NCBI GenBank assembly: GCA_964544155.1
Contig: CAZJAH010000012.1
Span: 1-64,000 of the forward strand
DNA: 64,000 nucleotides
From: CAZJAH01 sp964544155
GTDB taxonomy: Bacteria; Bacteroidota; Ignavibacteria; Kapaibacteriales; UBA2268
Reading direction: 5' to 3'
The translations under genes were made by a program, and so were the position numbers. Below, in pieces: positions 43,422-51,323 of this stretch; position 1 is the stretch's first letter, and every line of letters begins with the position of its first letter. The notes beneath the pieces were generated by a model. It was not told the origin of the DNA, searched no databases, and saw only the letters and a list, made by a program, of their open reading frames with translations.

Positions 43422-44436
43422 TTTTCTCCTCCTTGTTATCCTCATCATCCTTTTCGAGAGGCAGGCCCGCGGCTTTCATCAGGGGCCTGAATTCATCTTC
43501 GTATTCCTCGTAGGTATGCACTTCCACATCGGGATTCCAGGGGTTCACGTGCCTTACAGCCCTGTTATTATTGGGCAGGTTGCGCGTGGGGCTCAAGAAT
43601 ACGCCCGGCATGTGCATCAGCTTGCTCATGGGGAAGTATATAAGCAGCACCGATACAAGGAAAAGGTGCATGTAAAACAGAGGGCTGATATCCCCAGCAA
43701 TCACCGGAGCGAATGTGAAAAGCCCGGCTGTCAGCTCCTTAATGGCCACTAAGTCGGTCTTAATTAAATACCTCATAAGCAGCCCGCTGACCGATATCAA
43801 TAGAATTAGTACCAGCGGAAAATAATCCGAGGCGAGGGATATATACTTTATCTTTCCGTCAAATACCCTCCTGAAAAATAAATAAGTAAGCGCGATAAGT
43901 ATGGCCGCGTCAGTCATGTAAATGACCGGCAGCCCTACCTGCAAAAATCCGTCGATATTCTGCAATAAAGGCACAAATGCCGGCACCGGCTCTGTGAAGA
44001 AACGGAAATGCCTCAGCACAATGATCAAAAAAGACCAATGAAACACCAGAGCAAAAAACCACAGCCATTTAGCCGAGCCGTAAACCAATTTGCCGCCTTC
44101 TTTGATCTCCGCCTTTGTATTTCTGAATAGTGAACGGAAAGTTAAAACTTCAAGAACCATTCGCCAGAAGGTCTGCCAGCCTGTGTAGGGGCTGTCGAAC
44201 TTATTCTGACGGATAAAATCCAATGATTTCTGCTGGCCGCCGGTAGTAGGTATTTTAAATGGAACGGGCGATTTCGCCCATTTTACCACCCGGTAGATTA
44301 TCCCGATTATGAATACGGCTATTGCCGCGTAGGGGATGATCACTCCGAAAATATAGTTCAGTGAGGCGATCTCGCCTCCGAACCAACCTATTAATGCCAG
44401 GGCGGCCGCTGCCGCTATAGAAAACCATAAACCCAT
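43411..44436 (-). CDS. dsrM: DsrM, menaquinol-oxidising cytochrome b
   Basis: A 341-residue NarI-like membrane protein with six helices. Conserved His residues in FALVFHWSFLIIVLRHFRFF near 140 and in YMHLFLVSVLLIYFPMSKLMH near 262 would bind two hemes b. DsrM oxidises menaquinol and feeds DsrK. I chose the ATG at 44436, with AGGTGG just upstream, over the GTG at 44445, which overlaps the ribosome binding site. It is the first gene of dsrMKJOP. A TACATTTG element at 44480-44473 (minus strand) could be a promoter -7 box. Confidence 0.94.
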   Translation of the reverse strand: MGLWFSIAAAAALALIGWFGGEIASLNYIFGVIIPYAAIAVFIIGIIYRVVKWAKSPVPFKIPTTGGQQKSLDFIRQNKFDSPYTGWQTFWRMVLEVLTFRSLFRNTKAEIKEGGKLVYGSAKWLWFFALVFHWSFLIIVLRHFRFFTEPVPAFVPLLQNIDGFLQVGLPVIYMTDAAILIALTYLFFRRVFDGKIKYISLASDYFPLVLILLISVSGLLMRYLIKTDLVAIKELTAGLFTFAPVIAGDISPLFYMHLFLVSVLLIYFPMSKLMHMPGVFLSPTRNLPNNNRAVRHVNPWNPDVEVHTYEEYEDEFRPLMKAAGLPLEKDDEDNKEEKNVN

Positions 44437-45116
44437 AGGCGCCACCTGTTTTGTGGATGTTTTTTATACTATCAAATGTAAGTTCATAGATATAAGCATT
44501 CTAAGAATACTTAATTTGTTTGATAAAGTAAACCCCGAAATGATTTATGTATCAAAAGTGTGGGTAGGGCGGGCTTAACTCCTGCTGTCGCGCTTTCAGA
44601 ATATAGGCGCTTTTTTTGTATTGTGACATGCGCTTTGGCTCTTCATTATCAGGATCACTCCGGGCAGCATGCATCCGCACAATTCATTTTCTTAATTCTG
44701 CATAAGCCCCGTTTATCATAAGCCTGTAATTATGGGGAAATAAATTTGCCGGTTCTTGTTCGTATAATAAATTCTATTTTATTATACTAATTATTCTATC
44801 AATAATTGATTCTATTTGTCCCTGCATCATTTATCTTAAAGCGCAAATTATGAAAATTATTATCTCATAATAATTATTCAACTATCGGAGTATATAACAT
44901 TATGGAATTACTGAATTTACACAAGAACAAAATCTTCACTCGCTAAATATAGTCATTCCCTGTATTTAGGAAAAGCAGGATTTATTTGTAAGTATGATTA
45001 TCTGTATCCGGCTACTACCGGCAACACCTTTGTTACAGAAATTTAAAAAACATTGCTTATATTCATTAAGGATTATATCTTATCGGCATCGTTAATGAAT
45101 TAATTGCAGGGCCGTA
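44437..45116. other. Divergent intergenic region between dsrM and hemA
   Basis: About 680 bases without a gene separate dsrM (minus) from hemA (plus). It holds a TACATTTG box on the minus strand (44480-44473) without a clear upstream partner. A 9-base perfect A+T inverted repeat lies at 44855-44863 and 44867-44875. Both operons must have their promoters here, and both serve Dsr function, so common control is plausible. No riboswitch could be recognised. Confidence 0.45.
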
Positions 45117-46322
45117 ATGAATAACCGCTTAATCACATTCGGGATTAGCCACAAAACTTCCGATGTTTCAGTCAGGGAAAAATTCCAGCTGGGCAGGAAG
45201 GAACTGCCCTCCGTGTTGGATTTTCTGCTGGATAATGGCATTGAAGGAGCGCTCGCACTATCGACCTGCAACCGTATTGAATTTTACCTGTCTGCAAATG
45301 AAGATTTTGACGCTTTTGAACTATTTGAAAAATATTACCTGAAAGAAAGGCATATAAGCTTAAATGCCCACCGCGAGAGTTTTTATCTTATTGAAGGCGA
45401 TGAGGTTACGCGCCACCTTTTCCGGGTGATTAGCGGCCTTGAATCGCTCATAACCGGTGAATACCAGATCCAGGGACAGGTAAAAGAAGCCTACAGCATA
45501 GCGTGCAATCATAAAGCCATGGATAAACTTATGCATAAACTGCTGCACGCGGCATTTCGCGCCGGCAAAAAGGTCAGAAGCCAAACAGAGACTGGAGAGG
45601 GCAAAATTTCAGTAAGCGGTATAGCCTCGCAAATTTTGAAAGAAAACCTGAAACCTGATGAAACCCTTACACTCATCGGAGTGAACGATAACACCAGGAT
45701 TGTCGCTAAAGCCCTGCATGAAGCTGGATTCAAAAATTTCAACTTTGTGAACCGTACGCAATATAAAGCTGAAATGCTGGCTGTTGAATACAAAGCTAAA
45801 GCATTCGGGTTGGACGGCCTGGAAATTGCCCTGTCTGAAAGCGCTGCTGTTTATACAAGTACAGGCGCTCCGGGCTATGTGATTGAACAACTCCTGCTTC
45901 AAAAGCTGATAAGAGAAGGCAAATGCCCGCGCCTGCTAATCGATATGGCTGTTCCAAGGGATATTGACGCCTCAGGCCTGCCGGAGTATATCCGCGTTTG
46001 GGACATAGGCAGCCTGAAGGAATATTTAAACGATGAACAAAGCCGCCGCCTTAAGGATCTGCCCCGAGCTGAAGCCATTATAGAAGACGAGGCGAACATC
46101 TTCAAGGCATGGTCCGATGCCAGAAAGAACAACCTGCTGGAGCCTTATGCTGAAAAATTCGAGCAGATACGCTGCCAGTTGGTTGAAGAAAATAAAGCTC
46201 ACTTTACGGAAAGCGAGCTCGAAAAAATTGATAAATTCTCAAAATCGCTTACCCACAGAATGCAATCGACATTTATGAGAATACTCATAAAAAAATGCGA
46301 GGAGCAGCAAAAGGCTTCATAA
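45117..46322 (+). CDS. hemA: Glutamyl-tRNA reductase
   Basis: A 401-residue enzyme that reduces glutamyl-tRNA to glutamate-1-semialdehyde, the first step of tetrapyrrole synthesis. Family signatures are FGISHKTSDVSVREKF near the N terminus, LSTCNRIEFY with the catalytic Cys near residue 50, and FRVISGLESLITGEYQIQGQ near 100. The NADPH-binding domain (LTLIGVNDN) has a less typical glycine pattern. A helical C-terminal dimerisation domain follows. It starts the tetrapyrrole group that supplies siroheme to Dsr. Confidence 0.95.
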   Translation: MNNRLITFGISHKTSDVSVREKFQLGRKELPSVLDFLLDNGIEGALALSTCNRIEFYLSANEDFDAFELFEKYYLKERHISLNAHRESFYLIEGDEVTRHLFRVISGLESLITGEYQIQGQVKEAYSIACNHKAMDKLMHKLLHAAFRAGKKVRSQTETGEGKISVSGIASQILKENLKPDETLTLIGVNDNTRIVAKALHEAGFKNFNFVNRTQYKAEMLAVEYKAKAFGLDGLEIALSESAAVYTSTGAPGYVIEQLLLQKLIREGKCPRLLIDMAVPRDIDASGLPEYIRVWDIGSLKEYLNDEQSRRLKDLPRAEAIIEDEANIFKAWSDARKNNLLEPYAEKFEQIRCQLVEENKAHFTESELEKIDKFSKSLTHRMQSTFMRILIKKCEEQQKAS

Positions 46323-46325
46323 GCC

Positions 46326-46763
46326 TTATGCCACGTTGCCGCCTATATAATCGCGAAGGTATTTATTTTCATGACGCACTTCTTTGAGCTGGTTTTTCAC
46401 CAGGTCGCCGATAGATATAACACCCACGAGTACTTTATCCCTGAGTATAGGCAGGTGGCGTATATGGTTTTGCGTCATGGCTAACTCAGCGTAGACGACA
46501 TCATCTTCCGGTTCTGCGACTATGACGTTCTTTGTCATAACATCGCGAATGTACATGTCTTGCATTTTAACAGGGTCTTCATTACTGGCCCTGAGAATAT
46601 CCCTCTCGGTGATTATACCGGAGATCTTTCCTCCTGAATCGATTACCAGCAGCGAGCCAATATTGTTATTTACCAGGGTTTTGATGGCGTCGCGGAGCTG
46701 CTTTTCTTCTCCTATGGTGAATACCTGCGGCCCTTTACCTTTCAGAATATCCTTGATTTTCAT
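46326..46763 (-). CDS. Two-CBS-domain protein
   Basis: A 145-residue protein made of a tandem CBS pair (GSLLVIDSGGKISGIITERDILRA near residue 40; HIRHLPILRDKVLVGVISIGDLVK near 105). Such pairs bind adenine nucleotides. It stands alone, convergent with hemA with only three bases between the stops. The function is unknown; energy-state sensing is typical for the fold. Confidence 0.88.
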   Translation of the reverse strand: MKIKDILKGKGPQVFTIGEEKQLRDAIKTLVNNNIGSLLVIDSGGKISGIITERDILRASNEDPVKMQDMYIRDVMTKNVIVAEPEDDVVYAELAMTQNHIRHLPILRDKVLVGVISIGDLVKNQLKEVRHENKYLRDYIGGNVA

Positions 46764-46965
46764 AGAATCCTCAAAATAATGATTTGTTGCTTTAATATTA
46801 AGCGAAAAATTTATGAAATTATTTTCAGATCATATCTGATTATTTTATTATATTACTGGTAAAAGGCTTATTATATATTTTTTTATTTAGAATTTTGAAT
46901 AATTATTAATAAAGAAAAAAAATTCGTATGTTTACCCTTGTAATAACTACAAAACAGGTAAATTC

Positions 46966-47370
46966 ATGAAAGTACTTGTAGTTGATGATTTTTCCACTCA
47001 GCGGAAATACATCATAAACATACTTCGGGATATGGGGATTGAGGAATTCTCAGAGGCTGCCAACGGCATAGAAGCCATAGAAAGACTGAGGAATGATGAT
47101 GAAATAAATATTATCATCCTGGACTGGCTGATGCCGCATATGGACGGCCTGGCATTTCTTAAGCTGATTCGCGCCCAGGCGGATTTTATGGATATTCCGG
47201 TGCTGTTTGTCACTAATGTTGATCAAAAGAAAGATATAGTAGAAGCCCTGAAATACAATATCGACGGCTATATTGTAAAACCATTCAAGCCTGCTTATTT
47301 GCAGGAGAAAGTAGCTTCCATATTAGAAAAAATATCTCAGGCCGCCGAAATAAAAAACGATGATGATTAA
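46966..47370 (+). CDS. CheY-like response regulator
   Basis: A 134-residue single receiver domain: VVDDFS with the acidic pair near residue 5, phosphoacceptor Asp in LDWLMPHMDG near 54, Thr in FVTNVD near 85, and Lys in VKPFKPAYL near 107. There is no output domain and no neighbouring kinase. Its TAA and the TAA of the convergent cobA-hemD gene overlap by two bases. Confidence 0.88.
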   Translation: MKVLVVDDFSTQRKYIINILRDMGIEEFSEAANGIEAIERLRNDDEINIIILDWLMPHMDGLAFLKLIRAQADFMDIPVLFVTNVDQKKDIVEALKYNIDGYIVKPFKPAYLQEKVASILEKISQAAEIKNDDD

Positions 47371-48878
47371 AGCTTTTCCAAAAGAAGCTTAAGGATACCG
47401 TCAATAGTGTGTTCATCGGCAGTGATGATTTTACCCGCGTTTTTCTCACGCAGTGTTTCTTCGGTTACCGGCCCTATTGCAGCGGCGAAAGCCCGGCTCA
47501 GTATATCACCGGCATTAGATCCCATTATTTCATAAAAGTTATTCACGGTAGATGAGCTGGTGAATATTACAGCGTCGGCACCATTCCGGATAAGGTTATT
47601 CTTCTGATCTTCCGGCGGCTGTTCAGCGGCGAGGTCATATACCTGCAGCGCGGTTGTATCGGCGCCGGCTTTGATAAGTTCTTCAGTCAGTATGTCTGAT
47701 TGTATCCAGCCTTTTACGCGGAGAAATTTTTGACCGGAAATATCGAATAATTCTTTCATTTCGCTGATCATTTCCTTAGAAGTGAATACCTTTGGTATGA
47801 AATCAGCATTTATGCGGTAATTCCTTAGCATGGCTGCGGTGCCGCTGCCTATCGCCGCGATTTTTGAATTTGCGAAAAATCGTGCATCTAAGCCGGCTTT
47901 TTCTAAATGGGCAAAGAAATAACGAACTCCGTTCTCACTGGTGAACACCACCCAGTCGAATTCCCTGGCTTTTAATTCATCGAAATTATCGATATTGCCG
48001 TAAACCGAAGTTCTTATCACCGGCAGATGAATCACTTCGGCGCCTAATTCGTTAAGCCTATCAATAAGAAGCCTTGCCTGGTCTTTAGCGCGGGTAACTA
48101 CTACCCGCCTGCCGTTGAGCGGTCCGTGTCCGAACCATTCCAAGCCGTCCATATATTTAATATTCGGCCCGATAATGAAAATGCATGGCGCTTTAACGTT
48201 GTTTTCTTCCATTATATCAGAGATCCGGTTGACCTGGGTTTTAAATACCCTTTGCTTTGGCAGGGTGGCATTTTCAATAATGGCGGCAGGCATATCTTTG
48301 GCCATGCCGCGGTTGAGCAGTGTTTTAACAACTTCCTTTATTCTGCCGACCCCCATGTATATCACAAGGGTAGTGTTTCTGAGCTGGGAAAGTTTTTCCC
48401 ACTCTACCTGGCCAATTGTTTTGCCCTGAGATTCATGCGCCGTTATGAATACTGTCTGAGTAACTCTGTTGCGGTGTGTAAGCGGTATGCCGGCGTAGGC
48501 GGCTGCTCCCACACCGGCTGTAATGCCCGGGATTATTTCGAATTCAATGCCTTCTTTTTTCAGGGCTTCGGCTTCTTCGGAGCCCCGGCCGAATATCATT
48601 GGGTCGCCGCCCTTTAAGCGCACGACGGTTTTGCCTTCGTTAGCGCTTCGTATCATCATTTGGATAGTATCTTCCTGCTTTACGTAATGCCTGCCGGCTT
48701 CTTTGCCGACAAACACTTTTTCGGCTCCTTCGGGTACTTCATCCATGAAAAGATCATTCGCCAGTTTATCATAGTAAAGAATTTCGGCTTTGCGCAAAGT
48801 CATAAGCCCTTTTACGGTTATGAGCCCGGGATCGCCCGGCCCCGCTCCTACCAGATAAACTTTGCCGCTTTTAAGCAT
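47367..48878 (-). CDS. cobA-hemD: Uroporphyrinogen-III C-methyltransferase / uroporphyrinogen-III synthase fusion
   Basis: A 503-residue bifunctional protein. Residues 1 to about 245 are the SAM-dependent methyltransferase (LVGAGPGDPGLITVKG; VRLKGGDPMIFGRGSEEAEA), which makes precorrin-2. Residues of about 253-503 are a HemD-type synthase (GRRVVVTRAKDQARLLIDRL; VVFTSENGVRYF; IFTSSSTVNNF). The fusion is common in anaerobes. It is downstream of the SirC-like gene, overlapping by eight bases, so it gives an operon for siroheme synthesis. Confidence 0.94.
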   Translation of the reverse strand: MLKSGKVYLVGAGPGDPGLITVKGLMTLRKAEILYYDKLANDLFMDEVPEGAEKVFVGKEAGRHYVKQEDTIQMMIRSANEGKTVVRLKGGDPMIFGRGSEEAEALKKEGIEFEIIPGITAGVGAAAYAGIPLTHRNRVTQTVFITAHESQGKTIGQVEWEKLSQLRNTTLVIYMGVGRIKEVVKTLLNRGMAKDMPAAIIENATLPKQRVFKTQVNRISDIMEENNVKAPCIFIIGPNIKYMDGLEWFGHGPLNGRRVVVTRAKDQARLLIDRLNELGAEVIHLPVIRTSVYGNIDNFDELKAREFDWVVFTSENGVRYFFAHLEKAGLDARFFANSKIAAIGSGTAAMLRNYRINADFIPKVFTSKEMISEMKELFDISGQKFLRVKGWIQSDILTEELIKAGADTTALQVYDLAAEQPPEDQKNNLIRNGADAVIFTSSSTVNNFYEIMGSNAGDILSRAFAAAIGPVTEETLREKNAGKIITADEHTIDGILKLLLEKL

Positions 48879-49527
48879 TGATCTTTTCCTCCGTTTCTTT
48901 GATTATAGAATAATATTCTTTTTCAAGCTGCTTATCGATGATCTTTGTTCCGTTATTAAGATTTAAATCGATAAAAGTATCAAAAAGCGCCTGCTTGGTA
49001 ATATCATCTTTATGCCTTTTGATTACTATTCGCCGGAACTCCTCGGCTTTGTCAATCAAAGCATCGGCTTTTTCCGTAATGGATGATATTTCATCTTTCA
49101 AGTATTTCGCGATAAAGGGGGCTTTACCATCGGTAGAAAAGGTCACCATGGTTTTATCGCTTTTTAGCAATGATGGAAGGTAAAAATTCCCTCTTTCAGG
49201 TTCGGAAGCACAATTCACAAGCTTGCCAATGGGTATGGCATCCATTTCGAGAATATCCATGACTTCGGGGTCGCCTGTGGTATCGAAGAAAATATTATAC
49301 GAATAAACCGTGCTCGGCCGGAATTTTTCTTTTGAATAATTAATCCCTTTTTTTCTTAGAAACTCACGCGTTTCTTTTTCGAAATTCAGCGCCATGGCGT
49401 CTATGTGGGGTATGCCCAGTTCGATAAGCTTTTTTAACTTTCGCAGCCCGACCTTGCCGCAGCCTATAACTAAAACCGGCTGTTTGCTTAGGTCTATAGC
49501 TGCCGGAAAAAATATTTTGCTAACCAT
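48871..49527 (-). CDS. Precorrin-2 dehydrogenase / sirohydrochlorin ferrochelatase-like
   Basis: A 218-residue protein of the Met8/SirC/CysG N-terminal type. The NAD-binding motif is VLVIGCGKVGLRKLKKL at about residues 18-34. The segment FFDTTGDPEV near 85 and the NCASEPERGNFYLPSLL block near 110 are family features. It oxidises precorrin-2 to sirohydrochlorin; whether it also inserts iron cannot be told. It overlaps cobA-hemD by eight bases. Confidence 0.9.
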   Translation of the reverse strand: MVSKIFFPAAIDLSKQPVLVIGCGKVGLRKLKKLIELGIPHIDAMALNFEKETREFLRKKGINYSKEKFRPSTVYSYNIFFDTTGDPEVMDILEMDAIPIGKLVNCASEPERGNFYLPSLLKSDKTMVTFSTDGKAPFIAKYLKDEISSITEKADALIDKAEEFRRIVIKRHKDDITKQALFDTFIDLNLNNGTKIIDKQLEKEYYSIIKETEEKINA

Positions 49528-49580
49528 CCCAAAATCTCCCAGTTAATAAGGCCTTTAATTTAATGAATGGCATTAAATTA

Positions 49581-50378
49581 TCATAAATTATTTTGACTTT
49601 TTAAAAAAGATTTTATCATTTTCATTACTTCGTGTCTGAATTTAATATGAGGAGAATGGCTTTTGCCTTCTATAATATAAGCTTTGGCTCCGGTGATTAA
49701 TTTCTCCATATCCTTAATGTGGCTAACGCTCGCGTATTCGTCCTCTTCGCACTGGATTAGCAAAGCAGTGCAGCTTATAGCCGCAAGCTCTCCGGAGAGG
49801 TCCCAGCGGGCGAAATCATCCGACAGCCATGTATCGCTCCAGTTATGGAAAACCTGCCTGTACTTATCGCCATGGTATTTTTTAAGCATTTTATCCAGCC
49901 CGCCGCTCTCATAGCTTCGCACAGTGGATTCTAAACTGGCCTTTGTTTTATCTTCACGGTAATAATGAGGGGCTATGGCAATCACGGTATCGGTAATATC
50001 AGGGAATGCTGCGGCATGCAGCAGCGCTATGGAGCCGCCGTCGCTATGTCCGGTAAGGATTACTTTATTAAGGCCTAGCTTAGAGATTAGCGCGGGTAGT
50101 ATCTTAAGGGCTTCATCATGCATGTAGCGCCATTCGCCTGCCCAGTCCGCCGCCGATGACTTACCATATCCTCGCCGGTCATAAACGATTACTGGCAGAT
50201 TAAAATTATTCATGAAAAAAGCTGGATAGCCCCTCCAAAATTGAGCGCTGCCCAGTCCTTCATGAAGCAGTATTACCGCTTTATCTTTGTTCTCAGTCTT
50301 TTCGTTAAAATGCTTTTCGTAATAAATCTCATGGCCATTTATACTGATATGGCCGCTTTCCGGGTCATACCCAGTCAT
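49581..50378 (-). CDS. Alpha/beta hydrolase
   Basis: A hydrolase of about 265 residues with HEGLGS (oxyanion hole), VYDRRGYGKSS, the nucleophile Ser in LTGHSDGGSIAL, Asp in IQCEEDEY and His in GKSHSPH. I prefer the ATG at 50378, which overlaps the end of the rubrerythrin-like gene; the frame is open to 50411. The substrate is not predictable; esterases and MenH- or BioH-like enzymes share this pattern. It is probably co-transcribed with the gene upstream. Confidence 0.85.
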   Translation of the reverse strand: MTGYDPESGHISINGHEIYYEKHFNEKTENKDKAVILLHEGLGSAQFWRGYPAFFMNNFNLPVIVYDRRGYGKSSAADWAGEWRYMHDEALKILPALISKLGLNKVILTGHSDGGSIALLHAAAFPDITDTVIAIAPHYYREDKTKASLESTVRSYESGGLDKMLKKYHGDKYRQVFHNWSDTWLSDDFARWDLSGELAAISCTALLIQCEEDEYASVSHIKDMEKLITGAKAYIIEGKSHSPHIKFRHEVMKMIKSFLKSQNNL

Positions 50379-50853
50379 CTTCAATACCGCGGAATTTACT
50401 GTCATCAACAATAATGTACTTCAGCAGTTTGGTCATGTGTTCTTTTTCGTACTGGATTATCTTATCCAGTTCGGGGCTGCTGCCGATTATATCGCGTATT
50501 CCCGAATAAAACAGCACGGATTCCTTTTCGAATGCGTAGGCACGGGTAAGCGCTGCCTGAGCGCGCTCGTGGCGGTCTACTACTTCCATGCCCTCAAAGA
50601 ATTTTTCGATATTCACGCCTTTGATAAACTCTTTGTCGATCGCGCTCATTTTAAATTCCTTACCGTCAATAGATTTCATCAAATCGGAAAACTGGCTTTT
50701 GTGCTCGACTTCATCCTTGGCAAGTTTCTCGAAAGTTTCTTTCAGTTCCTGATCTTTTGAGAATTTTTGCGCCAGCTCGGAATAATACTTAATGCCGTGA
50801 TCTTCAGCTTTTATGGCTATCTGAATGGCGTCTTTAAGGTCTATATCTCTCAT
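50365..50853 (-). CDS. Rubrerythrin-like ferritin-fold protein
   Basis: A 162-residue four-helix diiron protein. Likely ligands are Glu in KAEDHGIKYY near residue 17, KDEVEHKSQ near 50, AFEKESVLFY near 112, and QYEKEHMTKL near 137. There is no C-terminal rubredoxin domain. Such proteins act in peroxide defence or iron handling in anaerobes. It is the first gene of a two-gene unit. Confidence 0.85.
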   Translation of the reverse strand: MRDIDLKDAIQIAIKAEDHGIKYYSELAQKFSKDQELKETFEKLAKDEVEHKSQFSDLMKSIDGKEFKMSAIDKEFIKGVNIEKFFEGMEVVDRHERAQAALTRAYAFEKESVLFYSGIRDIIGSSPELDKIIQYEKEHMTKLLKYIIVDDSKFRGIEDDWV

Positions 50854-51267
50854 CCTGGCCTCCGCTTAAGTTAATAAATCAGATATTCCTGCTCAGGTTC
50901 TAAATATACTAAATAATTATTAATTTTTAGTTTATGTGAATAGAAAAAGGGGCATTCATTGTTTTTTATAAAGAATTTTGCGTTCTTAATGATGCAGGTG
51001 CTTATATACTTGTATTTGTTCCATGTGGAGGTATAATTAGGCTGCCCTGGAGCATGGGGGCAATATTCTATATCAGTTCAGAATGTATGAAAATCTTCAA
51101 TTTAAGGGCTTCCTCGATAACAATTCAGGCGGAAGCGCAGGATCTACGGCTTAGTTGTTTAATATCTGATTATAATATAAATATAATCCGAAATCGAATT
51201 TGAGATATTAATATTTGCGGGTTGAAGTGCTTGTTACAAAGGCATATTTATTGAGCGTATAAACAAA
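50854..51267. other. Intergenic region without recognisable genes
   Basis: About 410 A+T-rich bases lie between the start of the rubrerythrin-like gene and the dnaK terminator. I see no convincing small gene, RNA or repeat in it. Confidence 0.5.
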
Positions 51268-51294
51268 AAACCTTCCGGGGTTTCCGGAAGGTTT
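51262..51294 (-). terminator. Terminator of dnaK
   Basis: An 11-base perfect stem (51268-51278 with 51284-51294, five-base loop) is followed on the minus strand by TTTTGTTTAT. It lies about 30 bases beyond the dnaK stop. Confidence 0.85.
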
Positions 51295-51323
51295 CGTTTT
51301 TTGATGGCAGGTTTAGCGGCTGC

